DNA of 64,000 nt from Protonemura montana (Eukaryota; Arthropoda; Insecta; Plecoptera; Nemouridae): positions 8,556,001 through 8,620,000 of the forward strand of contig OX387612.1 in assembly GCA_947568835.1 (NCBI GenBank), written 5' to 3'. Positions 10,701 to 20,600 of this stretch are shown here, piece after piece. Below the pieces are notes generated by a model. That model was not told where the DNA came from. It saw only the letters and a program-made list of their open reading frames with translations, and made no database searches. The position numbers and the translations under genes are program-made. Each line of letters begins with the position of its first letter. The first letter of the stretch is position 1.

Positions 10701-13334
10701 AAAAGCTAGCAGGCAAAACAGTGCTTAGTTAAACACAACACGCCATTGAGGAAATCAGCAACGTCTTACGTAAAGTTCAGATTCGTTTGCAAGATCTTCC
10801 ATAGGTCGCCAATCACGCCGCCAGTGAGAAGGGTCTCGTTGCCATTTTTACTCACCATCATCATTGGGGGATCCTGCAAAATGGAAGTAAAATATGCTTT
10901 CATCTCCATTCAAAGATGACTTGTACTGGTCAAGATCATTTCTGGCATTCCTACTTCAAAGTTCATTTTTGTTGCTGACATTCCAATCAAAGTAACCAAT
11001 GGCACACATTCTTACGTGAGTAGCAACTGCTTCGATGACCAGCCCATGTAGATTTCTCCTCCTTGTAAATAACTGGTATGCAGACCCCTTGAAACCCTGT
11101 TCCTGGCTCCAGGAGCCAAACGCATGCGTCCTAAGGGTCTTGTCGGCCGACGACACGTGGTAGACTTCCGTTAGGCTGACGCGCTCCGTGTTTTCGCGCG
11201 TGCGCAGACTCTGAGCTACGATCAGCTCGCTGTCAAACGGCACGTAGAGCGCGCTGAACGCAGACTCCAAGTCGATCTCGGGCGAGAGGAACACGAGCCA
11301 CACTGGACCTGAGTGTTTTTGGTCGTTTCCAGTCTGCGGGGTCAAATTGAGTTAAATACATATTTGTTTAACATTAATTTAAAGAAATCCTTTTTCTTTG
11401 GTTATCGGAGAAATCTCAGAACAGATATCACCCTTGATGAAGTAGCCATCACTCAATCACTTCTCAGTATCGCTGGTCATCCACACAAAGACCGCCCTAG
11501 CCAAAGAGTTCAACTTTGCAGTCGCCCCAACTCGCCTAACCGACGAGCCCATCATCTGTGGCGTAGAAGCAGCAATCAGGACGCTGCCCACTGCACTAGT
11601 CGAACAACTACGGCAGGATACCGCGGCTATCTTCAGAAAGGCCAAACCACCTACCAGCAACATCACCCGTGCAAAGCGGGTGGTCCTGAAATTGATCAGA
11701 GAGAACAAAACGGTCCCAGCGGACAAGGGCAACGCCACAGTCGTGCTCGACTCATCGGAGAACAAAGACAAGATCGCCGCCCTACTCAACGAACCAACAT
11801 GTCGGCCAACGAAGCAGGACCCGACACACGCTCTCGAAAAGAAGACCGGGGCACAGATCAAGGCTTCCCCCATTGACGCCAAGATTCGGAAAAATTTGCT
11901 GTCACATGAACACGGCTGCCGAGTTCCTCGGCTGTACGGTATCCCCAAGATCCACAAGGCCGACCGACCGCTTCGACCAATCGTCAGCGCCGTGGACTCA
12001 CCAACCCAGCCCATGGCCAAGATCTTTGCTAAGAGCCTACAACCCCACGCAGTCGACGTGAGGTCCTACGTGAAGACTTCCCATCTCGCTCATCTCGTCA
12101 GACTTCTCAAGGATATGAAGCTTTCCTTTCTCCTCTAGATCAATCGTGAAGCTTGTTATACGCACGCTCGGTAGGACAAAGCTGACTCCCTGCATGTTGC
12201 TGGGTACGAGCACGAGAGGGCGACTGCAGCGCCGTTGCACGTCCACGTATCGCCGCTCAAACAAACTCTTGGGCATGGAAACCGACGGAAGGCCTTGCTT
12301 GGAGACGAAGGACTCGACTTGCCGGACTCGGGCCGTGGCGTGGAGATCTGCAATCAGTTGGGCCACGAATCAGTCAACGCGCTCATATAAGATAGCTAAT
12401 AAGATGTTTATACCAGGGCCTTGTGAACGAGTGTTGCTTTTTATTTGGTGGTGCGTTAAAAGTGTTGGCACGGTGAAGTGAACAGGCGAACAAGTTTGAA
12501 ACTTCGAAATGGGAACTTGAGGAATTTTTTATTTTTTACGTCAATTTTTTAAGCAATTTGGAATGAAAAGTGAACGAAAGAAAGGTTAACAAAGCTATGG
12601 TATTAAGTTTTTTTTTAGCCCCACCAATTTCAAATCCAAATATAGTTTAGAACAGCAACCAAATTCAATTAACACAGATGATTTTGGAATTGGTAGTTCT
12701 TATTAAAACATATACTTAACACTCTGGTAAAATATTTTTTTCTTGGTAATTTTTTTTTTTTTTTTAAAGTATGTCAAAAAAAAATGTTTTGTCTGCCAGA
12801 AGACCCTGAAAAATGTATATACCTACATTTTGATTAACTTTTTTGGAAAGGAAGCCAGATAGGATAAATGTGCAACCGAACCGGCAATTGGGAGGTCTCG
12901 GGTTCGTATCCCGGTTGAATATTTTTCCAGTCTAGATCCCCTTCCATCCTTCGCTTGCTGGTTTCAGCCCCCTAGTGAAATCACTGGGAATATTAAAAAC
13001 CCTGCAATTTTTCAATTGTTTGAATAAAAAAAAATTTTTTGCTAGCGACCTTAATATAGAACTTCAGTGTGTAACGGCAAAATCAGAGTTTTTGCTAACG
13101 CACCGTTAAAACGAACACATTGATTAATTAATCTTAACTTGCAGCACCCTAGAAGTTGTCATGGGCCAACCACGGGGGTTATTACCATGTTAACTTACCG
13201 CTGGACACCAGAAAAATCAGGCAATTGCATTGAAAATATCTGTACACTCTTTCAATAACGCGCAGATCGGTGGTAATGATCTCTGCATCGCCAGAAGCCA
13301 GCAAAAGCAGCAGCGCTAAGAGCACCCTGTTCAT
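7506..13334 (-). CDS. IR-A: divergent ionotropic receptor, 8 exons
   Basis: Ionotropic (chemosensory) glutamate-receptor-family subunit, predicted 623 aa. It would act as a ligand-gated cation-channel subunit in the plasma membrane of sensory cells. My exon model on the minus strand is 13199-13334, 12166-12347, 11016-11333, 10770-10873, 10095-10271, 9082-9523, 8272-8528 and 7506-7761, with intron phases 1,0,0,2,2,0,2. Every junction is GT/AG and the frame is kept to TGA. Order: signal peptide (1-~18), N-terminal domain (~19-212), S1 (~213-325, with NGSWDGMVGM), TM1 (~330-352), pore, TM3 with SYSAFLT (408-414, matching the iGluR SYTANLAAF signature), S2 (~420-570), TM4 (~576-596). The start is the first Met before a hydrophobic leader and matches IR-B. 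The weakest donor is GTGCGT after exon 2. Family is certain. Ligand and orthology are unknown. The usual S1 ligand arginine may be Gly here (IFAGVIKY). Confidence 0.88.
7874..8262 (+). repeat. 5S-SINE in IR-A intron 7
   Basis: Near full-length, starting at GAGATCACCGAAGTTAAGCA and ending in the CATAAATCAATTTTC tail about 10 nt from the exon 7 donor. Antisense to the host gene. Confidence 0.8.
8272..8528 (-). CDS. IR-A exon 7 (S2)
   Basis: 257 nt, phase 0 in and 2 out. Codes for NAKGGTFEKIFKRH through the S2 core to ASFGFCAIDSPY, a typical end-of-S2 pattern. The donor GTAAGT is bordered within about 10 nt by the tail of a 5S-SINE. Only about a third of residues match IR-B exon 7. Confidence 0.86.
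8693..8990 (+). repeat. 5S-SINE in IR-A intron 6
   Basis: Starts within the 5S head (TTAAACAACACTGCGCTGAG). It lacks part of the body (the GTTGTACCGTCC block is deleted) and its 3' end is eroded. Confidence 0.75.
9082..9523 (-). CDS. IR-A exon 6 (TM1, pore, TM3)
   Basis: 442 nt, acceptor CCTTTCAG, donor GTAGAG. It holds TM1 (PWLWLTVLATTLAIAVLTF), the re-entrant pore segment and TM3 with VVSSYSAFLTSSFTV, then the start of S2 (RIPFTSLEGLL). It is about 90% identical in protein to IR-B exon 6. Confidence 0.92.
9719..10074. repeat. 68-bp minisatellite with 136-bp higher order, IR-A intron 5
   Basis: Units at 9737, 9805, 9873, 9941 and 10009 alternate between two subtypes (AAGCGGTGGCCGGTCC and AAACAGGGACTGGACC), so the true period is 136 bp. 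It ends about 20 bp from the exon 5 donor of IR-A. Confidence 0.9.
10095..10271 (-). CDS. IR-A exon 5 (S1)
   Basis: 177 nt. Carries SGLWGSRLPNGSWDGMVGMV, the most recognisable S1 block of insect IRs. Acceptor GTCAACAG, donor GTAAGT, phase 2 out. At the position where many iGluRs have the ligand-carboxylate arginine, IR-A reads IFAGVIKY while IR-B reads IFARVIQY. That alignment is by eye. Confidence 0.83.
   Translation of the reverse strand, partial: TEAARSIIWLVGFPSTKRILGWHGRHGAQQGGSMRSRSTGNPSNLRRGHQVLQESNGS
10770..10873 (-). CDS. IR-A exon 4 (start of S1)
   Basis: 104 nt. DPPMMMV opens the ligand-binding lobe, and GGVIGDLWKILQTNLNFT matches the conserved IR pattern G-x-x-G-x-L-x-x-x-L-x-x-x-LNF. 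Acceptor TTTTGCAG, donor GTAAGA, phase 2 out. Confidence 0.85.
11016..11333 (-). CDS. IR-A exon 3 (N-terminal domain)
   Basis: 318 nt, phase 0 at both ends, acceptor CCGCAG and donor GTAAGA. It contains GPVWLVFLSPE, VPFDSEL and HAFGSWSQEQGFKGSAY. It is the same length as IR-B exon 3 and about 80% identical in protein, far closer than most other exons. A third, broken copy is at 14372-14676. Confidence 0.85.
11370..12140 (+). mobile_element. Penelope-like retroelement fragment
   Basis: Reverse-transcriptase N-terminal region of a Penelope-like element, antisense within intron 2 of IR-A. Translation shows ADKGNATVVLD, then LYGIPKIHK, then RPIVSAVDSPT, the diagnostic order for this superfamily. 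The frame from about 11500 runs KTALAKEFNFAVAP through RTLPTALVEQL into the long open stretch ending at a stop at 12136-12138. Upstream the frame is broken. The catalytic YxDD part and the GIY-YIG endonuclease are absent, so the copy is dead. Family assignment rests on motif recognition. Confidence 0.82.
12166..12347 (-). CDS. IR-A exon 2 (N-terminal domain)
   Basis: Acceptor is GATTGCAG/AT. The exon codes for 60 codons including RRYVDVQRRCSRPLVLVPS, which aligns with DKYSKIQRDCSLPLVTIPG of IR-B exon 2. It is one codon longer than IR-B. The donor GTGCGT is weak but is also used in IR-B exon 4. A Penelope fragment begins about 25 bp downstream in the intron. Confidence 0.7.
12865..12990 (+). 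repeat. tRNA-derived SINE (second family), IR-A intron 1
   Basis: CCGGCAATTGGGAGGTCTCG, GGGTTCGTATCCCGGTT and TTTTTCCAGTCTAGATCC. Same family as 27880 and 28175, with the A box lost. Confidence 0.6.
13199..13334 (-). CDS. IR-A exon 1 (signal peptide)
   Basis: Codes for residues 1-45. The start MNRVLLALLLLLASG is a clear secretory leader. The exon ends in FQCNCLIFLVSS plus one base (phase 1) before GTAAGT. IR-B exon 1 has the matching FNCNC motif at the same place, which fixes the frame. Confidence 0.8.
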
Positions 13335-14371
13335 GTCTCGCCAGGTGACATTTCGCCCTGACGGATTACCACTAACATTCGAACTGATGTCAGTGTTTAG
13401 AATCTTGTGACACACATTGAGACAAGATCTAAACACATGTCGTGATGAGCGGCTAATGATGTAATGATGTAAATGATGTACAAGCTAATGCATTTTTGTG
13501 AACCACTAAGTGCTAATGGCTTTTGTTCGACACATCGTAATGCAAATGTTATTATTGGTTTTACATACATCTGTATTTAGTTTGTTATTCTTGATGACAA
13601 TTACCTGGACAATGGGTAGCAAAGCAGACATTTTTAATAAGTTTGAAAGGGGCGATTAAAATTATCAGATTAAGAAGTTCAATAGGCAGGGAAAAGGTAA
13701 GAGTGGTAAATATGTGCTTAAAAATGGCAAAAAAAGATTGAAGTTGCATAGTAAGGTTATGAGAATGGAAGGAATGGGAAAAATGAAAAGAGGGGAGTAG
13801 GAAGACCCACAAGGCAGGATAAAAAGGTCTGAAATCTATGGACTTTGAAAAATAAAAATTCTCGTGGATGTTTTGGTATTTGAGGGCTGTTTCAACAAAT
13901 CACTTTTCATCAGGCGTGTTTGGACTAGCTTGAGACACATGGGGCATACTTTTTTTTTTAATTTCTCGGAAGACACACTAAGGTTTTACAGGAGGGGGTG
14001 CTGCAAGTCAATCTTAGGTACAAAACCTATCCTAGAATTTGCCTGAAAATGTAACAACAAAAGCATGCGACAGGTAATAAAATATTGTATGTATAAAGAT
14101 GTGCATATCCTCCAACTCAGAAAAGCATCGTAGTTTTACTTCATTTGATTATGAGTCGCTACGCAAATTATGTTAACTCCCACTTCAAACCGGGGGTTAT
14201 GGTTATGGTTATGACTGGGCCTTAACTCGTATACCACTCATGTGCTTACGCATGCACCATTTCATATTAATGGACGCATTAGCTCTTTGAAGCTGATCGT
14301 TCAACATTCGATAACAGTTGTTTTCGCTGTTGGAAGCCTTAACAAAATCATAAAATGACAAACATCCGTAC

Positions 14372-14676
14372 GTATCTAGAAACTGCTTCGATGATCGACC
14401 CAGGAAGGTCGCTCCTCTTTGTAAATTACTGATACGCCCGTAAAACCCTGATCCTGGCTCCAGAAGCCAAATGCATGCGTTCTGAGGGTCTTGTCGGCCG
14501 ACGTCACGTAGTAGACTTCCGTTAGGCTGACGCGCTCCGTGTTTTCGCGCGTGCACAGACTCTGAGCTACGAACAGCTCGCTGTCAAACGGCACGTGAAG
14601 CGCGCTGAACGTGGACTCCAAGGCCATCTCGGGCGAGAGGAACACGAGCTACACTGGACCAGTGAGCCAGATATCT
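14372..14676 (-). pseudogene. Orphan broken copy of IR exon 3
   Basis: Homologous to exon 3 of both IR genes and closest to IR-B (SPEMALESTFSALHVPFDSE). It carries a TGG-to-TAG stop in the GPVW motif (GTG TAG CTC) and a frameshift after the WSQDQGF block. No other IR exon was found within several kb. It is the remnant of a third tandem paralogue or of a partial duplication, lying between IR-B and IR-A in the same orientation. Confidence 0.82.
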
Positions 14677-16300
14677 TCAATGGGAACCAAGGGACGGACG
14701 TGTTTGAAAGTTGGTGCTAGGAATACAAGTTAAGTCAGAGTCTTAGAGCTAACTGGTAAATGGTCTTCGCAAAAAATACCGACCGATGATTATTAAACCG
14801 ACAAAACTGTTGGTTGCAATGAGATGAAGCCAGCCGTATTTTCGAGTATTTGAGGAATTTAATTACGTTGTTTCTCGCAGATTACTTGCATCTCAAGTCA
14901 GATTTTTTTTATTCTAGAGAGCTCTAAAAGAGCTTTAAAAATCGTCAGTACAGTAAATAAATTATGGTATAAACATAACTTTAATATGCATTACTAAGAA
15001 AAATAATTAAGATTCGATTTTTAATTAACTATCGTAATATTCTTTGATTGAGTATGGCGTGATAAGCAGGAGACGGCTTTTTAGGGCACGTTCAAACACC
15101 TGAATCTGCGTTGAATTTGAATCTGGATCGCGAGGTAATGGCAAGCGGTATGAAGAGCTGGCAGCAAACTTTGGAAAAGTTTCTTATACCCAGTGTCTTA
15201 ACGGTCGCCAAGTTAACATACCAACGAGTTTGACAAATACTTAAAGATTTCCTTTACATTAAAGTCTTCTGAGATACCTGTAAGCAATGACTTCGTTGCA
15301 AATTGGTTCTCAATAAGGATGTCATTGATTTATTGGTCGATGTTTGCAGAAGAACTTCCTTAGAGTGGTCATTACCTCATAAAATTCAATTCGACTACTT
15401 CTTTATGCTCCCTAGATATAAATTGGATTACGGCTTCAAAGTTCACTATGGCATCCGCTGTTCAGGCTAAAAGAGATGAGTGGCTGCTGTACACGATTTA
15501 GTGTTGAAAAGATTGAAATGAAAACTATGAAAAACAAACAATCATGAAAGTGCGTGACTATGCGTGTCAGGTGTTAAGCCGATAGGGCATCAGAACATTT
15601 TTTGTTTTGAATTGTGAACGACATGGCAATACACTTTAGACATGAACATGAAATGACATGAAAAGCACTCAAAAGAAAAATATTTCTAGATCTTCACTCG
15701 AACCGAGAAAATATTGAACGTCAGTTCAAGCACAGCAGGGTCTTTTCTTCAAAGAGGTCGAAGATGAAGATCGGTCTGACGAGATGCTGATTGCATTCCA
15801 TTTGCACGTTCGGGAAAAGTCTAGAGCGTACAGGATGACGGGCCGAGCGCATGACGTCGTGTATTGCATTGTATTGTGATTTGATATTGTGATTTGTAAA
15901 TGATATTGGACAAGTCAATTATAACCGTAAAGAATACAAGCAATATACATTTTTGTCATAATATTGACCAAAGAAGAAACTTACTCACGGGCTAGGAATC
16001 GGCATCGGAATAAATCTAAAACCAGGAATAGGAACCTCATCTATTGAAGGTCAGGTTCTAGTGATTGGTCTTAGGTTCTAATCCCCGCTCAAAATCTGGC
16101 TGGCAGTTTTTTGTCGAATGGACTTTTTCCCAAACAAAATTACTCAATTATGAGGGTTTAAAAATGTATCTTTCTATCACCCAGCCAAAGTGTATTGATA
16201 CTTAAACTTAAGTCAATAAATCAACTCAAATCTTTATTTATTGCATCTCTGATTACACCAAACAGTATGGTTAGTTGTTAGCAGCAAATATTGTGCTTCT
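14677..16300. other. Intergenic stretch between IR genes
   Basis: AT-rich with no exon that I can support. A MITE-A scrap is near 14850-14895 (TTTCTCGCAGATTACTTGC). No regulatory motif stands out. Confidence 0.5.
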
Positions 16301-16309
16301 AGGCAAAGT

Positions 16310-16660
16310 CAGAGAGCTAGTGCTAGTTGTAAACTTTCAGCTGAGCAAACGAGCCGGCAACACGTGGTTCCGGCAGGTACCACCCGATGGCGCTTGCAGC
16401 CGTCGTATTAAACAAAACTATATATTTGAATGATAACGATCAATCGTTGCGGTGAGCATTATTCAAGATTAATTGTTCGTAAGCCAGTCTGAAATGAGAA
16501 TCATTTGCAAGAAATAACATTGAAATAACAACGAAGCAACGATGAGTCCACCTAGTAGCACCCTCCATTTTTTTGCGGTAAAGTAGTCATTTGACGGCCA
16601 TTTTGTCAATGGCAGTTAAGCGTTAGCGCAATGGCTACTATGCGTGGAAAACAAAATGAT
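16310..16660 (+). repeat. MITE-A copy
   Basis: GAGCCGGCAACACGTGGTTC, CCCGATGGCGCTTGCAGCC, then CAAGAAATAACATTG and CACCTAGTAGCACCCTCC. Sits just upstream of the recursive-splice-like site. Confidence 0.72.
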
Positions 16661-16784
16661 GACTTCATTTACTGAAGCATGATCGGTCAGAAGGTCAAGA
16701 TTAACGGGCATATGCAATCGAGCGTGCTGTGCAGACGTAGCATGACGACGCCAACATGCAAGAACCATTTCAAATTTAATCTAT

Positions 16785-16815
16785 TTTATGTTTTCCATCT
16801 TTTTTCAGGTAAGTG
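16785..16815 (+). promoter_or_regulatory. Recursive-splice-like site (ratcheting point)
   Basis: A pyrimidine-rich run (TTTTCCATCTTTTTTCAG) runs directly into GTAAGT at 16808/16809. This is a juxtaposed 3' and 5' splice site with no exon between, the known signature of recursive splicing in long arthropod introns. It is on the strand of the proposed long-intron gene. Confidence 0.45.
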
Positions 16816-17466
16816 AAGAGCGATCCGTAGTTCACCCTCGCGTCACGAAGCCTGCATAACGTATGTATCGCAATTTAAAAAGGGGCTTTGTCAGACTTTC
16901 AATGCTAAACAATTTAATTTACCCGGTGCATCTGCTTCTTTCGGTATTCAGAAACTGAAAAAAACTCAAATTTCAAAAAAGCCATTCACGCTGAATTGCT
17001 TGGATATCGGTTTTTTATATATTTATTTATTTTATATACAAGGAATATCGTGATAACACAGGGGCTTGGTTCATTAGTAAGTTACAATCACAAAGTAACT
17101 ATAGTAATAGAGTTCACTTTAGCTCGTCTATAAACACATGAAAATAATCAATAAATCCATACAACCATCCAAAAATAATAATTCATAAAACTCATAGAGG
17201 CTAGAAAACCTGCATGTGTAGCTGTTATTTAAATATGCAAGAGCTCTCATTTAGAAACTATGTCCACAGATTTCCCTGGAAATCGGTCTCAACCCAGTTT
17301 TGAGGCAATCTCGAGTTTGTGTTAAAATACGATAAAGAGTGGCTATTTAAATCTATCTACGATAATTACGTTTCTTTTTATATTCAAAATATTCACAATG
17401 TCCTGAAAAATCGTGTCTTTAGTACTAAACAACAAACATACTCTGTGATTATTGCTCATCCTTTCA

Positions 17467-17674
17467 CTAGCCTCGCCTTGACCAACGTTTTGCTAGGAGT
17501 TCCCCAAAAAGACACAGGGTGCCGACAGCAACTCCACAAACCAGGATGCTTAAGATGGGAGTCACTTGCTCGAGTTGAATGCCGTCGTTTTCATCCTTCG
17601 TTTCCCAGGGCTTGGTAAAAGAGTAAGGTCTGCTTTCATGCTTGGAGATGCCCATCTCCCTCAGCAACAGGAGG
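17467..17674 (-). CDS. IR-B exon 8 (TM4, stop)
   Basis: Acceptor TTTTGCAG. LLLLREMGISK, an acidic linker, then TM4 (LEQVTPILSILVCGVAVG) and a short basic tail ending at TAG. Confidence 0.86.
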
Positions 17675-20600
17675 CTGCAAAACAAAAAGAGTTTGTTTTA
17701 ATAATGCACTTTTTTGAAAATTGTCCAGGTGAAAATAGTTAGTAAAAGAGTTTATGATGATGATAACGATTAACCTAACCTAACCTAACCTAACCTAGAA
17801 GAAAGGATGGAAAACTAATCCTGTCGAGGAGCACCAAGAGGCTTGACGTCCCTGCCGAAGGACGGTACAACGCGAACAGCAGGATTCCTCCACAAATTCA
17901 TGCTGTCAAAAGGTTGATAAGCAAGGCGAGAAGAGTTGTTGTGCCACATACTAGTGATTAAAATGCTGCTGATAAGGCGATCCTTTTGGACAGAAACCGA
18001 AGCTCGCGGCTAGTCGAATGAACTCTTGCGGGAAGCCAAACAACTTGCAAGGCAGCTTGGCACGCAAGAGTCGCACGGCAGATGAGTGGGAAAGAAACGC
18101 GTACTTCCGTTGGGAGCACAGACGAGCCAGACCCTCGGCGGCGTTCAGAGGCAACTTCGCCAGTCTTATGTGGCGGTCGAAGATATCTTTGAGAAGTCCG
18201 TCCTTTGCGTCCTGGAACACGGAGACACGTAATTGACAATGGAGTCAAGTGAATTGGCACGCATTCGATCTGAATTAAATTGCCCAAGCTCAGAATTTAC
18301 GGATTTGGTACGAAATTAGAATCACCTCGAGATATGAAAGCATAAAATTAGCTTTTGAAAGTGGATTTGTGCACAAAAATATCAAACAACGTACTCTTGA
18401 TTACTTACTGTCAACATCTTCAGTCTCTGGTAGTTGAAACATTCAGAAGGTTTTACGAAAAGCCAATGTGCCGAGTCCACAACTCGAAAGGATCAAATCT
18501 CCTGCAAGTGCAGGGTAAGCAGATGAAACCAACACCAGAAGTCAAACCTGGAAATATCGCCCCACGTAGGCCCCCTTTTGAAAGCCAAGCTCGTAGGTGC
18601 CCTCCTCCAGCAACCCCTCCAAGCTCGTGAACGGGATTCTCGGCTTGATCACCGTAAACGACGACATGAGGAACGCCGAGTAGCTGCTGACCACGATGAC
18701 TGCTAGAAGGTAGACGATGATGTAGACCATCCTCTTGGACAACGCTTGGGGACTCTGGTCATGACTCTGGTTGCAGTAGATGGCGGCGAAAATGTAGAAG
18801 GCGGCGTCTGTTGGGCTGATAGCGCTTGCCTGGCTAAGATGTTGGTGGAGACGATAGACGGCGAACGTTAGGACGGCGATGGCCAGGGTGGTGGCGAGCA
18901 CGGTGAGCCAGAGCCAGGGAGTGAAAGGAGTCAAAAAGTTGGACCACGAAACGTCCTGACCGTCCAGCTCTCTCACGAACACTCTGTTCCTGTAACGGAA
19001 GGTCCTGTTAAGTTTTCTTTCGCAAACTCCACTTACCATATGGAATTGTGTTAGCAAGTACTGACAGTAATTGTCTGTAGCTTGCACATATGTTTCATCC
19101 TTATGGGGCAAAGACTATAAAAGATAAAGCTTGCACAGATATTCCGTCCTAATGGGGCAACGAATACCAAAGATAAAGCTTTCACAGATAGTCCATAGCT
19201 AAAACTATCAAAATTAAAACTCACATAGATATTCCTTCCTTAAAGGAGAAATACAATCGAAGATAAATCTTTCTCAGATATTCCATTCTGACGGGGCAAC
19301 ACCTTTGTCTCATCTGGATGGAATTTCTGAGCAAGTTGTTTCTCTGATACAGGTTTTCTTTTCGAAAGTATTTTAATTTCACTTTGAAGCATTGACTCGT
19401 ACATATCAGATATAAAATAGTACGATTGCTCAGAGATTTAAATTGCTTTACTTACGACGAGGCATGTAACGGGACCATGTACTGAATGACTCGCGCGAAG
19501 ATCGGGTTGGTGACGAAGGCGTTGAGGGCGCAATGGGTCTCGTTGCGTAGCACCATGCCGACCATGCCGTCCCAGGAGCCGTTGGGCAATTGGGTGCCCC
19601 AGAGGCCTGATGTCGGCGACACGGTGTGGAACCTAAAAAGGTTTACACAGTTAGGATTTTGTGCTTTCTCCTTTGAGGCACTATTTTATTTACACTTTGT
19701 TCAGTAATATCACAACGGTTTTGGTGGCAGATGCTTATATACATACCCAAAACTTTAAAACTATATATACAAATTAAAATCCTTTTTCAACCCTTTCTTA
19801 TCTCTTACACAACATTCATCTGACTCTTCTCTAATTCGTCCAAGCTAATCCTGTTATATCTGGAACAAGTCAAAGCTATCAAAGCTCTCCGGCGTGAAAG
19901 TGCAAGAGAAAGTTAGGTCGGGCAGCTTGGCTTTTGTACGCACGTGAAATTCAGACTCTCTTGTATGATGCGCCAAAGTTCGCCGATTGTGCCGCCAAAG
20001 AGGTCGGTTCTGTTGCGTACCTTCCGGATCTTGATCAACGGGGGGTCCTAAAAAATGTGTTAACAGGAAAACATATCACTGGCTAACGACCGGAGATTTT
20101 ATTATGGTACCGAGAAAATATCCTATGTAGTTATTTTACAAATTTAAGAACATGTGGAGCCTCTTTTTTAAGCTGGATATTCTTGAAGTCTTATGCAGTC
20201 TTTTATACGGCTGATACTTAATAGGGCGAAGGCTACAGTGTAAGGTCTTCTGAAGTGGAACTCAGGCAACTGCAAAACTTAAACACAAGACATAGATTTC
20301 TTAAAAAAGTCTATATATTGTCAGTTTTGTTGAGGTAAGCCCCTTAGAGGATACGTCTTATAAAATGAGGGCTATATTAATTCAATAATACAAAATTGGT
20401 TTTCATAACGCCACTGCAACAAGATTTGGTAGTTCAAACCCATACCGGAACCATCACGGCTTCGATGACCAACCCATGAAGGTCGCTCCTCCTTATGAAG
20501 AACGGGTACGCAGACCCCTTCAAACCCTGTTCCTGGCTCCAGGAGCCAAATGCATGCGTCCTGAGGGTCTTGTCGGCCAACGTCACGTGGTAGATTTCCG

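Noticed and set aside
11457..12020. 187-codon minus-strand open frame in IR-A intron 2
   Set aside because: Antisense of the Penelope reverse-transcriptase segment; no domain of its own.
17766..17800. Telomeric or subtelomeric tract
   Set aside because: Only five units, embedded in and derivable from a SINE body.
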